A stretch of 64,000 nucleotides of DNA, taken from positions 1 through 64,000 of the forward strand of contig JAIXWQ010000013.1 of NCBI GenBank assembly GCA_027491195.1, in the 5' to 3' direction. This DNA is from Cytophagaceae bacterium (GTDB taxonomy: Bacteria; Bacteroidota; Bacteroidia; Cytophagales; Spirosomataceae). Positions 44,240 to 53,125 of the stretch are shown piece by piece; position 1 is the stretch's first letter, and each line of letters opens with the position of its first letter. The notes under the pieces are model-generated. The model saw nothing but the letters and a program-made list of their open reading frames with translations. It had not been told where the DNA came from and did not search any database. A program made the position numbers and the translations under genes.

Positions 44240-45871
44240 ATGAAAAGAATCTGGCAACTCACTTGCCTACTGGGACTTATCGCGTCCAGTACATTTGCAC
44301 AGACTGATTTTAAGATGGCCGTTCAGGCTAAAATCGAATCAGGAATTATCGAGGGTGATTATAATACCCAGACTGGTATTCAAACTTATTTTGGCGTTCC
44401 TTTTGCTAAACCACCGGTAGGTGAATTGCGTTGGAAAGCACCCGTTCCGGCAGAAGCTTGGTCAGGCGTTAAGAAAACGAAAGCTTTCGGACCACGTCCG
44501 GTACAAGCGATTGTTTTTGGGGACATGGGATCTCGTTCAGCAGGTTTGAGCGAAGATTGTTTGTATCTGAATGTGTGGTCTCCCGCTAAAAGAAATACGA
44601 AAAACTTACCTGTATTGGTCTATTTCTATGGAGGTGGATTATTTGCGGGTGATGCCTCTGAGCCGCGTTATGATGGCGAAGCGATGGCGAAACAAGGAAT
44701 CGTAGTGGTGACGGTGAATTACCGTTTGGGGCTTTTCGGATTCTTCGCACACCCAGAATTGTCTGCGGAGGCATCATATAAAGCATCTGGAAACTATGGT
44801 TATTTAGACCAAAATTTGGCCTTGAAATGGGTTCAAAAGAATATCGCTGCTTTTGGAGGAGATCCTGCAAAGGTGACCATCGCTGGAGAATCAGCGGGTT
44901 CCGCTTCAGTATCAGTCCAAATGGCTTCTCCGCTTTCAAAAGGCTTAATCGCCGGAGCGATTGGAGAAAGTGGTGCGGGTATTAATCCGACGATGGCACC
45001 TATGCCTTTAGCGCAAGCAGAGAAGGGTGGTGTGGCATTTGCGGAGAAAGCAGGAGCGAAGTCTTTGAAAGATCTTCGTGCCATGTCTACGCGCGAACTA
45101 TTTGAGATTGCGCAAGAGACGCGTTCAATGGGCTTCCCTACGGTGGTAGATGGTTATTTCTTACCCAAAACCTTACCTGAATTATTCAATGCAAAACAAC
45201 AATCAATGGTTCCACTTCTTTTAGGCTGGAACTCTGCTGAAATCCCTGGTGGCGCCTTTATGCAAGGAAAGCCGTATACGCACGATAACTATGTTTCAAA
45301 AGTGAAAGAGGTGTATCCTGCTGATCACGAAACCGTTTTGAAATTATATCCATCGGGTTCAGAGGATGTGATCGAGCGTTCGGCTACGGCTTTAGCGTCA
45401 GATCGTTTCATTTCTTACAGCACGTGGAAATGGTTTGATTTACATCGTAAGAATTCATCTCAACCGGTTTATCGCTACTTGTATTCTCGCTTCCGTGCTC
45501 CCTTAGTGGATAAGTCGGCAGCCTCAGGTTTAGCGGGTGGAACGGTGAAAGCTGATCCGAATGCACCTAAACCGCGTCCTGCAATCGGTGCGCCTCACGC
45601 TTGTGAGATCGAGTATTGCATGGGTAACCTGCATTTAATTAAGGATTATGCGTTTACAGCAGATGATTATACGGTGTCCAAAACGATGTTCGGTTATTTC
45701 GCGAACTTCATTAAGACGGGAAATCCGAATGGAGGAACTTTGGCAAACTGGCCTGCAGCAGCTCCATTAGATAAAGAGCCAGGAGTTATGGTGATCGATG
45801 TAGAATCGAAAGCCATTAAAGCGACGGAGGATGCGCGTTATGAATTTTTAGATAAACAATACAAAAACTAA
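44240..45871 (+). CDS. Secreted type B carboxylesterase
   Basis: A 543-residue protein with a signal peptide ending TFAQ. Family signs are FGVPFAKPPVGELRWKAP, EDCLYLNVWSP, YFYGGGLFAGD for the oxyanion hole, and nucleophile elbow GESAGS near residue 219. The catalytic His is probably in GAPHACEIEY. It hydrolyses esters of varied alcohols. It is followed at 5 bp by a second type B esterase, with which it is about as diverged as distant paralogues. Confidence 0.9.
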   Translation: MKRIWQLTCLLGLIASSTFAQTDFKMAVQAKIESGIIEGDYNTQTGIQTYFGVPFAKPPVGELRWKAPVPAEAWSGVKKTKAFGPRPVQAIVFGDMGSRSAGLSEDCLYLNVWSPAKRNTKNLPVLVYFYGGGLFAGDASEPRYDGEAMAKQGIVVVTVNYRLGLFGFFAHPELSAEASYKASGNYGYLDQNLALKWVQKNIAAFGGDPAKVTIAGESAGSASVSVQMASPLSKGLIAGAIGESGAGINPTMAPMPLAQAEKGGVAFAEKAGAKSLKDLRAMSTRELFEIAQETRSMGFPTVVDGYFLPKTLPELFNAKQQSMVPLLLGWNSAEIPGGAFMQGKPYTHDNYVSKVKEVYPADHETVLKLYPSGSEDVIERSATALASDRFISYSTWKWFDLHRKNSSQPVYRYLYSRFRAPLVDKSAASGLAGGTVKADPNAPKPRPAIGAPHACEIEYCMGNLHLIKDYAFTADDYTVSKTMFGYFANFIKTGNPNGGTLANWPAAAPLDKEPGVMVIDVESKAIKATEDARYEFLDKQYKN

Positions 45872-45876
45872 TCAAG

Positions 45877-47475
45877 ATGAAAAAATTGACCTTAGCTTGT
45901 GCTTTGATTTTAGCCTCAGTGGGCTTGAAAGCACAAATTACAACGGGTAAGGACGTAGCTGTTGTGGCGACGGACGCAGGTAAAGTGCGCGGCTATGTTC
46001 ACAGCGGCATTTACACCTACAAGGGTATTCCATACGCGGAGGCGGCTCGTTTTGAGGCTCCTCACAAACCAAAGCCTTGGGCTGGTGTTCGTTCTTCTTT
46101 ATCATATGGCCCTGTTTCGCCTTTAATCGACGAAACGACTCAGGTAAATGATGAATCAGAATTCGTATTCAACCACAATTGGGGTTTTACAAACGAAGAT
46201 TGTATGCGCATTAACGTGTGGACTCCAGGTATCAATGATGGTAAGAAACGTCCGGTAATGTTCTGGATTCACGGTGGTGGTTTTACATCGGGTTCTGCAG
46301 TTGAATTGCCATCGTATGATGGAGAGAATTTAGCCAAAAAAGGCGACGTCGTAGTCGTTTCCATCTCCCACCGGTTGAACATCACAGGGTACTTAGATTT
46401 ATCCGCTTATGGCGAGAAGTACAAGTATTCAGCAAACAATAGCGTGTTAGATATGCGTGCGGCTTTGGAATGGGTAAAAGAAAACATCGGCTCTTTCGGG
46501 GGTGATGCGAAAAACGTAACCATCTTCGGTCAATCAGGTGGAGGCGCGAAGGTTAACACTTTAATGGCGATGCCTTCAGCGAAAGGTTTATTCAGCAAAG
46601 CAATAAATCAAAGTGGATCTTTCCGCTCTGAGATGTTAAACAAAGCAACAACCCAAAGCATCACAGCGGAGGTATTAAAAGCCTTGAACATCCCTGCTGC
46701 GAAAGTGGATAGCTTACAAACGATTCCTTACCCTGTTTTAGCTTCAGCAGGCAAGAAAGCGTTGGCGGTAGTGGCAGCGCAATTAAAAGCAGCTGGGAAA
46801 CCAGTAGGTGGATTCGGCTTAAGTTGGGGTCCATCGGTAGACGGCGATGTATTGCCTTACCAATTATTCTCGAAAGAGGCGTTTGAATTATCGAAAGACG
46901 TGCCTTTATTGATCGGTACGGTGAAGAATGAGTTTATGCCTTCGATCATGAGTGGTATGTCAGATGCTACTGCTGAGCAGGTGGAAGGATACATCAAACG
47001 AGTATATGGTGACAAAGCGGAGGCCTTTAAAGCGGCGGTGAAAAAAGCCTACCCTAATGACACGAAACCATCTGATTTAATGGATGTGGATGTGATGTTC
47101 CGTCCGGGTGCGGTGATTCAAGCAAAAGAGAAGTCTGCCTTGAAAGCGGCGCCGGTTTATATGTATTTGATGACTTGGCAATCGCCTGTGATGGACGGAA
47201 AGTACAAAGCTTTCCACTGCATGGAATTGCCTTTCTGCTTTAATAACATTGCGCGTTGCGAGGAGATGACTGGAGGCGGAAAAGAGGCCTATGTCTTAGC
47301 GGATCGCATGAGTTCGTCTTGGATTAATTTTGCCAAAACCGGAAATCCAGCGCACAAAGGTATTCCAGCTTGGCCTACCTTCGATGCAGCAGGAACTGCA
47401 ACGATGCACTTCGATAATACCTGCGTGGTGAAACCGCAGCAGGATGCGGAGCTCTTCAGCTTAATCGCTAGATAA
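45877..47475 (+). CDS. Secreted type B carboxylesterase, second copy
   Basis: A 532-residue protein with a signal peptide ending LKAQ. It has YKGIPYAEAARFEAP, EDCMRINVWTPG, WIHGGGFTSGS and a nucleophile elbow GQSGGG (the more usual Ala-Gly after Ser is replaced). A likely catalytic His lies in AFHCMELPF. It is in an operon with the esterase at 44240 and ends at a terminator at 47497-47520. Confidence 0.88.
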   Translation: MKKLTLACALILASVGLKAQITTGKDVAVVATDAGKVRGYVHSGIYTYKGIPYAEAARFEAPHKPKPWAGVRSSLSYGPVSPLIDETTQVNDESEFVFNHNWGFTNEDCMRINVWTPGINDGKKRPVMFWIHGGGFTSGSAVELPSYDGENLAKKGDVVVVSISHRLNITGYLDLSAYGEKYKYSANNSVLDMRAALEWVKENIGSFGGDAKNVTIFGQSGGGAKVNTLMAMPSAKGLFSKAINQSGSFRSEMLNKATTQSITAEVLKALNIPAAKVDSLQTIPYPVLASAGKKALAVVAAQLKAAGKPVGGFGLSWGPSVDGDVLPYQLFSKEAFELSKDVPLLIGTVKNEFMPSIMSGMSDATAEQVEGYIKRVYGDKAEAFKAAVKKAYPNDTKPSDLMDVDVMFRPGAVIQAKEKSALKAAPVYMYLMTWQSPVMDGKYKAFHCMELPFCFNNIARCEEMTGGGKEAYVLADRMSSSWINFAKTGNPAHKGIPAWPTFDAAGTATMHFDNTCVVKPQQDAELFSLIAR

Positions 47476-47496
47476 ATTGATGCACATTAAGTAAAG

Positions 47497-47520
47497 AGGC
47501 CCTTCGTGAGAGGGGCCTTT
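47497..47520 (+). terminator. Terminator after the carboxylesterase pair
   Basis: AGGCCC pairs with GGGCCT around a short loop and is followed by a run of T on the plus strand. Confidence 0.75.
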
Positions 47521-47540
47521 TTTATTAGTAATAAAAATGA

Positions 47541-47804
47541 TTAGCTCATTTTACCTATCGCACAGCTGACGTAGGATTTAGCTTGTTTAAATAGTGTATT
47601 GTCACCTCGCTGTGGATAACCCATTGAATTCAAGGAATCGATTACTTCGCTTAGCTTGTAATGATCACCCGTAAGGCTGATTTTTTCTTCTTCCTTATCG
47701 ATTTCTACTTTCGTGATTCCTTTAATTTTCTCTAAAGCCTGCTTAATGCTGGTCATACATCCGCCACACTTGATGTTTTCTACAAAAATCTCTTGCGTTT
47801 TCAT
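47541..47804 (-). CDS. Heavy-metal-associated (HMA) metallochaperone
   Basis: An 87-residue protein. The HMA fold carries IKCGGCMTSI (CxxC at residues 13-16), which binds copper or a related ion, and ends with the typical MGYPQ strand. The C-terminal tail (FKQAKSYVSCAIGKMS) adds another Cys. It is similar to CopZ-type carriers, but no transporter gene is adjacent. It is divergent from the flavin reductase gene, with a GTGA-N6-TCAC palindrome between. Confidence 0.88.
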   Translation of the reverse strand: MKTQEIFVENIKCGGCMTSIKQALEKIKGITKVEIDKEEEKISLTGDHYKLSEVIDSLNSMGYPQRGDNTLFKQAKSYVSCAIGKMS

Positions 47805-47854
47805 GGTGTTATTATTTGTTTAGTCAAATGTAGGCTATCTTTAAGCGATAAAAG

Positions 47855-47868
47855 GTGATATATATCAC
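47855..47868. promoter_or_regulatory. CRP/FNR-like palindrome GTGATATATATCAC
   Basis: A perfect 14-bp palindrome of the GTGA-N6-TCAC form typical of the CRP/FNR family. It lies 10 bp before the ATG at 47879 and 50 bp from the metallochaperone start. Near the flavin reductase start it would act as a repressor site; for the chaperone it could activate. Confidence 0.55.
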
Positions 47869-47878
47869 TTCTAAAAAT

Positions 47879-48496
47879 ATGAAAAAACACTTTTCGCTGG
47901 CAGACCTTCAGTCCTGGGAACGCTTCACCCGTGCTAATTTGATTAATACACTGAGTGGCTTTAAGAGCTTGTCGTTGATTGGGACCGTGAATGGCGAAGG
48001 TGTTTCAAATCTTGCCGTTTTTAGCAATATTGTACATTTAGGGGCTGATCCAGCTTTGATTGGTTTTGTTAATCGTCCTTTAGCTGCAGCGCCGCATACC
48101 CTGTCGAATATCCAGGAGACGGGTTTTTATACGGTGAATTTAGTGACGGAGGCGATGTACAAACAGGCCCATCAGACGAGTGCGAAATATCCGGATGGGG
48201 TTTCAGAATTTGAGATGACGGGCTTGACGCCGGAGTTTAAAGAGGGTTGCCTTGCGCCCTTTGTGTCAGAATCTCCGGTGCAATATGTTTTGAAATTAGA
48301 GCAGGTGATCCCGATTGAGTTAAATAACACTTTTTTTGTGATTGGGTCCTTGCAATCGATGTACTTTCCGGAAGAACTGATGGAGGAGGATGGCTTTTTG
48401 GATTTGGCCAAATCTGGAATACTTACTTCCCTAGGCACCTCCGGTTATTATAAAACAACGAAAATAGACAACTTACCCTATGCAAAAGTTAAGTAA
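47879..48496 (+). CDS. Flavin reductase-like domain protein
   Basis: About 205 residues starting MKKHFS, a DIM6/NTAB flavin reductase-like FMN-binding split barrel: FKSLSLIGTVNGEGVSNLAVFSNIVHLGADPALIGFVNRP and TGFYTVNLVTEAMY. It uses FMN, probably with NAD(P)H, to reduce flavins or quinone-like compounds. A GTG eight codons upstream would lie inside the palindrome, so the ATG is preferred. It overlaps the next gene by 17 bp. Confidence 0.88.
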   Translation: MKKHFSLADLQSWERFTRANLINTLSGFKSLSLIGTVNGEGVSNLAVFSNIVHLGADPALIGFVNRPLAAAPHTLSNIQETGFYTVNLVTEAMYKQAHQTSAKYPDGVSEFEMTGLTPEFKEGCLAPFVSESPVQYVLKLEQVIPIELNNTFFVIGSLQSMYFPEELMEEDGFLDLAKSGILTSLGTSGYYKTTKIDNLPYAKVK

Positions 48497-48935
48497 TCTG
48501 ATAGACGAATTAGCGTCCTATATTCCACAGTTAGAGGCCAGAAATGAGGCTGTTTCTGCTTCCTCTGTAGGCTGGCAAATCGAACATAGCTTATTAGTTA
48601 TTTCTTCTGTGATCGAAGGGGTTAAGAGATCAGATCCGTCGAAATACAAATGGAGTTTTCGACCTATTAAATATTTGATTTTTTGGCGAGGTAAAATTCC
48701 AAGAGGTAAAATAGGGGCACCTAAAATAGTTATTCCAGGAGAAATAACACAGGATACATTGCAGGCTCACATAGCGCTATGTCGTCAACGATTAGATGAA
48801 TTGGAACAATTGGGGGCCGGACATTATTTTACCCATCCGTTTTTTGGAGATTTAAGAATGGCGGATACGCTTTCTTTCTTGTTTATTCACACGGAACATC
48901 ATTTGAAGATTATTCGGGTCATGCTGGCGCACTAG
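48480..48935 (+). CDS. DUF1569/DinB-like protein
   Basis: A 151-residue helical bundle protein. VGWQIEHS and the C-terminal HPFFGDLRMADTLSFLFIHTEHHLKII match the DUF1569/DinB-like pattern with conserved His residues that usually bind a metal. Function unknown; members may act as thiol transferases. It is coupled to the flavin reductase gene by overlap, and its 3' end overlaps the convergent oxidoreductase gene by 17 bp. Confidence 0.75.
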   Translation: MQKLSNLIDELASYIPQLEARNEAVSASSVGWQIEHSLLVISSVIEGVKRSDPSKYKWSFRPIKYLIFWRGKIPRGKIGAPKIVIPGEITQDTLQAHIALCRQRLDELEQLGAGHYFTHPFFGDLRMADTLSFLFIHTEHHLKIIRVMLAH

Positions 48936-50136
48936 CGCACTTTCCGGCAATATATCCGGTTGTCCAGGCAGATTGGAAATTGAATCCGCCCGTGACGCCA
49001 TCGATGTCCATGACCTCGCCTGCAAAGAATAGCCCAGGACACTTTTTGCTTTCCATCGTTTGGACGTTAATGTCTTGTAAATCCACTCCACCAGCGGTCA
49101 CAAATTCCTCTTTGAAGGTCGTTTTGCCTTGCACCACATAGCGGTCGTTAATCAGTGTATTGATGAGTTTATTAAGCGCTTTCCCCCCCAGTTCATTCCA
49201 GCGAAGGCTGGTCTTGATTTCATTTTTCTCTAACAGATTGACCCAAAGGCGATTTGGCATTGGGAATGGATTCAAGTTCGCCATCATTTTAGCACCGTGG
49301 TCTTTGATGACTTGTGCGATTTGCGTTCTTAAATTATCCTCTTTCGTGTCATCTAACCAATTGACTAGGATGGCACATCGGTATTCTTTTTCGGCAAGAA
49401 TGCGCGCTCCCCAGGCGGATAATTGCAAGATGGCCGGGCCGCTCATACCCCAGTGGGTGACGAGGAGGGGGCCTTGACCGATGAGTTTTTGGCCTTCAAT
49501 TCGAACACGAGCTTTCTCCACCACGATACCCATGAGGTCGCGAACAGGTTCAGCTGGCATATTGAATGTAAACAAGGAAGGAACCGGAGGAACAATCGTA
49601 TGTCCCACATCTTCAAGCCAAAGCAATCCCGATATCTTCGGCTGCCCACCCGTCGTCACAATCACGCGATCTGCATCGTATTCCGTGTCTTTGCAATGGA
49701 TACGGTAGCCTTTCGGTGTCAGCTTGATTTCGTCTACAGATTGACTGCTGTGTAAGTTGATGTGAAGCCGTCTAGCTTCGGAAAGGAAGCAATCGATGAT
49801 GGTTTGAGAATCATTCGAAAGCGGGAAAATACAGTTATCGGGATAGGTTTTCAAAGCCACACCTCTGCTCTCCAGCCATTCGACCATCGTAGCGGCATTA
49901 AAGACTTCAAAAGCCTTGCGAAGAAATTTCTCCCCTCGCGGATAGTTTTCAGAAAGTAAACGCGCATTAAAGGTGGCATTGGTGACATTGCAACGACCTC
50001 CACCGGAGATCTTCACTTTACCTAGAAACTTAGAGGTTTTCTCCAAAACAGTCACCTCCGCCTCCGGGTTATGTTCTTTTGCCGAAATGGCCGCAAAAAA
50101 ACCAGCCGCTCCACCACCTATGACGATTATTTTCAT
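48919..50136 (-). CDS. HI0933-family NAD(P)/FAD oxidoreductase
   Basis: A 405-residue flavoprotein of the HI0933/BaiN type. It has the FAD motif VIGGGAAGFFAAISA, GGGRCNVTNA, VTTGGQPKISG and the C-terminal FAD site FFAGEVMDIDGVTGGFNFQSAWTTGYIAGK. The family reduces steroid- or enoate-like or unknown substrates. The start overlaps the stop of a 22-residue upstream frame (ATGA) that looks like a cupin remnant. Confidence 0.9.
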   Translation of the reverse strand: MKIIVIGGGAAGFFAAISAKEHNPEAEVTVLEKTSKFLGKVKISGGGRCNVTNATFNARLLSENYPRGEKFLRKAFEVFNAATMVEWLESRGVALKTYPDNCIFPLSNDSQTIIDCFLSEARRLHINLHSSQSVDEIKLTPKGYRIHCKDTEYDADRVIVTTGGQPKISGLLWLEDVGHTIVPPVPSLFTFNMPAEPVRDLMGIVVEKARVRIEGQKLIGQGPLLVTHWGMSGPAILQLSAWGARILAEKEYRCAILVNWLDDTKEDNLRTQIAQVIKDHGAKMMANLNPFPMPNRLWVNLLEKNEIKTSLRWNELGGKALNKLINTLINDRYVVQGKTTFKEEFVTAGGVDLQDINVQTMESKKCPGLFFAGEVMDIDGVTGGFNFQSAWTTGYIAGKCASAPA

Positions 50137-50201
50137 TGGATGAATTTATCGAGGATTTCCCATTCGATGTTCGCGTCTTCTATGAAGTGTGTTTTACTCA
50201 T
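50133..50201 (-). pseudogene. Cupin-like gene remnant (22 residues)
   Basis: MSKTHFIEDANIEWEILDKF and two more residues, then TGA. The pattern F..DxIxWExLDxG at the start of KdgF-type cupins is echoed, but the frame stops before the cupin core. It overlaps the HI0933-family gene by 4 bp, so it may also act as a short leader coupled to it. The match is from memory. Confidence 0.35.
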
Positions 50202-50210
50202 GTACAAAAA

Positions 50211-50240
50211 TAACAAAAAAGCCGGGCAAAATGCCCGGCT
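50211..50240 (-). terminator. Terminator after the beta-lactamase-fold gene
   Basis: AGCCGGGC pairs with GCCCGGCT around an AAAAT loop. On the minus strand it is followed by six T. Confidence 0.88.
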
Positions 50241-50246
50241 CGAATT

Positions 50247-51467
50247 TTAATCTGCTAAAGTCTGGTAGACCATTTGGCGTAGACTATTGTGGTATTCCCA
50301 GGTGAAATTACTCTCTTGTGTCATAAATAAAGCAATCAATTTTTCCTTCGGGTCTATGAAGAAGTGTGTATTATTTGCCCCTCCCCAATAGAATAAGCCA
50401 TTGGATGCCGGTGTTTTCGTAGCTGGACCATCCGTAACTACGGCAAATCCAAGTCCCCATTCCGTCCCAGGCGTTTTAAATAAATCCCCTGTGTGGTTTG
50501 AAGTCATTAATTCCACCGTCTTGCGGCTTAGGTATTGTTTTCCTTTATAGGTTCCGCCGGCCAGCATCATTTGGCAGAAAGTAGCATAATCTGCAGCCGT
50601 TGAGAACAATCCATTCACTCCACTCCAAACAGTCACATTCTCATACGGAGGTTGATTCGCCGCCACGGAGATCGTACCATTCTTACCCTTGGTATGCAAT
50701 GCTACAATCTTAGACTGCTCTTCTTTAGGTACATTATAACCTGTATGTTTCATTTCCAAAGGCTCAAACAAGCGCGACTTCAAAAAGTCATTCACACTCA
50801 TTCCAGAAAACTTTTCAATTAACACACATAGCACATCTGGACCCGCGCTATAATTCCATTCTGTCCCCGGCTGAGCTAATAGCGGGTATTTCGTCATATT
50901 CGCCACCCGTTCTTGAATCGTTTTGATACCCAGTTTAAAATAGCCATTTCTGAATCGAATCTGCACCGGATTTTGCTCCAAACCATGCATCAAACCTCCG
51001 CTATGACTCAGTAATTGCGTGATCGTAATCTCCGATTTCAATGAATCGGTAGGCGCATCTGGGCCATCAGTTACGCTACGAATGACACGAAAATTCTTGA
51101 ATTCTGGCAAATATTTCGATACCGGATCACTCAACTTAAAATAACCTTCCTCATACAACATCATGAAAGCCGTCGAAATAATCGGTTTCGTCATCGACTG
51201 AATATAGAATAAATCATCGGTTGTCATTGGCGTTTTTGTCGCTACATTTTTATAGCCCAAAGCTCCCTGGTGAACCACCTGACCATTATGAACAATCATT
51301 GTCACGGCGCCAGGAATATTCCCTTTATCCATTTCCGATTGCACAAATTTTTCTAATCGCTTCACGCGATCGATATTGATGCCAGCTACTATTTTAGGAG
51401 ATTGCCCTTGAATTTCACCTACGAATAGGAGGGTGAAGAGGAGGAGGAAGAGTTTAGTTAGTTTCAT
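50247..51467 (-). CDS. Secreted beta-lactamase-fold serine hydrolase
   Basis: About 406 residues starting MKLTKLF with a signal peptide ending IQGQ. It has nucleophile motif SMTKP (SxxK), Tyr motif NYSAGPD, HSGGLMHG, and the C-terminal WGGANNTHF in place of a KTG box. It is the same broad family as the protein at 6898. It is likely an esterase or D-aminopeptidase. The 13-residue upstream extension is rejected because the signal peptide starts at MKLTK. Confidence 0.87.
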   Translation of the reverse strand: MKLTKLFLLLFTLLFVGEIQGQSPKIVAGINIDRVKRLEKFVQSEMDKGNIPGAVTMIVHNGQVVHQGALGYKNVATKTPMTTDDLFYIQSMTKPIISTAFMMLYEEGYFKLSDPVSKYLPEFKNFRVIRSVTDGPDAPTDSLKSEITITQLLSHSGGLMHGLEQNPVQIRFRNGYFKLGIKTIQERVANMTKYPLLAQPGTEWNYSAGPDVLCVLIEKFSGMSVNDFLKSRLFEPLEMKHTGYNVPKEEQSKIVALHTKGKNGTISVAANQPPYENVTVWSGVNGLFSTAADYATFCQMMLAGGTYKGKQYLSRKTVELMTSNHTGDLFKTPGTEWGLGFAVVTDGPATKTPASNGLFYWGGANNTHFFIDPKEKLIALFMTQESNFTWEYHNSLRQMVYQTLAD

Positions 51468-51549
51468 AGGTGATTGATTATAAGTAGAATGTGGTGTAAA
51501 GGTCAAGGAAATTGTCTAGATTACAAAACACAAATTAACCACTACAATA

Positions 51550-51813
51550 ATGGAAAACAACGTAAGTCTTTATCTGAAAAAGTATGGCATAGCTATGTGC
51601 CTGATCATTAATCAAACCATTTGCATTTACCTCTTATCTTATCAGAGTGATTTTAAAAGTCCCAGAATTTACCTTCACCTGATAACGCTCGCAACGATAG
51701 CACTTATAGCCATTAAATACCCTGAATACCAGCGAATTCGATGGGGGGCAATGCTTATTATCGCAGTTTTACTCTTGATTTTTTATTTGATGGAGGTCAA
51801 ATATGCGGTATGA
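51550..51813 (+). CDS. Small three-helix membrane protein
   Basis: An 87-residue protein with three hydrophobic helices (IAMCLIINQTICIYLLSY, HLITLATIALIAI, WGAMLIIAVLLLIFYLM). The family was not recognised. The frame is open from a clean ATG and ends beside a strong bidirectional terminator at 51814-51842, which supports it as a transcribed gene. It is divergent from the hydrolase at 50247. Confidence 0.65.
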   Translation: MENNVSLYLKKYGIAMCLIINQTICIYLLSYQSDFKSPRIYLHLITLATIALIAIKYPEYQRIRWGAMLIIAVLLLIFYLMEVKYAV

Positions 51814-51842
51814 AAAAGGGCAGCCTTTACAGCTGCCCTTTT
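51814..51842. terminator. Bidirectional terminator
   Basis: AAAAGGGCAGC pairs perfectly with GCTGCCCTTTT (11 bp) around a 7-nt loop. It serves the small membrane gene and the esterase operon 55170-51846. Confidence 0.88.
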
Positions 51843-51845
51843 ATT

Positions 51846-53114
51846 TTATTTTCCTTTTTTCTGCGCCGCTAGCCATTCCATAATGGTAACTGGCTTACCA
51901 TTTACGCGAACTGGTGATCCGTCTAAATCGGTTCTTGGTAGGTTTTCATGCAGATAAACCCATGACCAGTGGCCATTGTATTGAAAGCCTTTTCCGCCAT
52001 AGAAATTCGTAATGTCATTTACTTGATCGTAATAAGTAAAATGAACATTTTTTGCGCCTGCCTTACGTAGACGGTCGAACACAGGAACGACTGTTATGTC
52101 AGGAACAGTGGTTTTGTCGTCTTTGGAGTGTACAAACCAAATAGGTACATTCTTGATCTTTTGAATATCGCTATCCGGGATATACTCAGATTTATAGGCT
52201 AAAGCACTAATGTAACCCGCCGCAAAATAATCTGGATACAAGAAGATCAGTTTCAAGGCCATATAACCTCCATTTGAACATCCTCCCACGTAAATACGGC
52301 TGGCATCGATACCTGGGTTTGCTTTGACATAATCCTTGATTAAGGCCATTAAACCTTCGTTGTAGATGTCATTGTCTTTTCCTTGAGTTCCTACTCCTTG
52401 TGTATTGTGCATCCAAGCGCCCGGACATTGAGGTGATAAAACATAAGCACCCTCGAAAATCGATTGGATACCTTCTCCTGCATAATTTGCTGCTTTGTTT
52501 CCCAAAAGAGGAACTGTCGGATCCGTTCCACCTTCTCCACCACCATGCAACCAAATGATTAATGGAGCTTTATCTTTCTTCACTTTGGGAGTGAAAGTTG
52601 CGTAAGACATGGTTAATTTATCACTATAGGTATATTTCCCAGTTAAGTCAAATTGATCTACTAGAGGCATGATTTTACCTGTTGATGTATCCCAAACTTG
52701 CCCTGATTTAGTCTGAACGATCGTTAACGAATAATCTACCCACACATTTCCTTTGCTTCTTTGGTATTGAAAAGGGGAGCTGATCGCAATTTGTGGGCCC
52801 ACAGATAAAACAAGTGTGATATTTTTGCCCGTTTTTACGCGCGCACCGTTCTCATCCGAAACATAGGCAGTCACGATATCACGTTTGTTATCGGGGTCAG
52901 CTATAGGTCCAGTGCTTGATTTGCGGCTAGCGAAGACGGTGTAATCCGCCGCATTGACTTTCGAGGTGGTATCATTTAAAGCTAAAATGACTTTGTTTAC
53001 GCCTGCACCCCAATCGAATCCTTCGACGACGATCTTGTAAGTGCCTGTGGGTTTAGCATAGCTGCAGAATGCCAATAAGGCCAAGAGCAGCGTAAATAAA
53101 GAGTACTTTTTCAT
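51846..53114 (-). CDS. Secreted esterase with Ig-like N-terminal domain
   Basis: A 422-residue protein with a signal peptide ending CSYA. An N-terminal Ig-like domain of about 150 residues (TYKIVVEGFDWGAGVNKVIL) precedes a prolyl-oligopeptidase/PHB-depolymerase-like hydrolase domain: LIIWLHGGGEGGTDPTVP, nucleophile elbow GGCSNGGY, and acid in VHSKDDKTTVP. The catalytic His is probably near YNGHWSWVYLH. It is likely an esterase on plant or polymer esters. It is the last gene of an operon with the thioesterase and a type B esterase. Confidence 0.86.
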   Translation of the reverse strand: MKKYSLFTLLLALLAFCSYAKPTGTYKIVVEGFDWGAGVNKVILALNDTTSKVNAADYTVFASRKSSTGPIADPDNKRDIVTAYVSDENGARVKTGKNITLVLSVGPQIAISSPFQYQRSKGNVWVDYSLTIVQTKSGQVWDTSTGKIMPLVDQFDLTGKYTYSDKLTMSYATFTPKVKKDKAPLIIWLHGGGEGGTDPTVPLLGNKAANYAGEGIQSIFEGAYVLSPQCPGAWMHNTQGVGTQGKDNDIYNEGLMALIKDYVKANPGIDASRIYVGGCSNGGYMALKLIFLYPDYFAAGYISALAYKSEYIPDSDIQKIKNVPIWFVHSKDDKTTVPDITVVPVFDRLRKAGAKNVHFTYYDQVNDITNFYGGKGFQYNGHWSWVYLHENLPRTDLDGSPVRVNGKPVTIMEWLAAQKKGK

Positions 53115-53125
53115 AGATATTAGGT

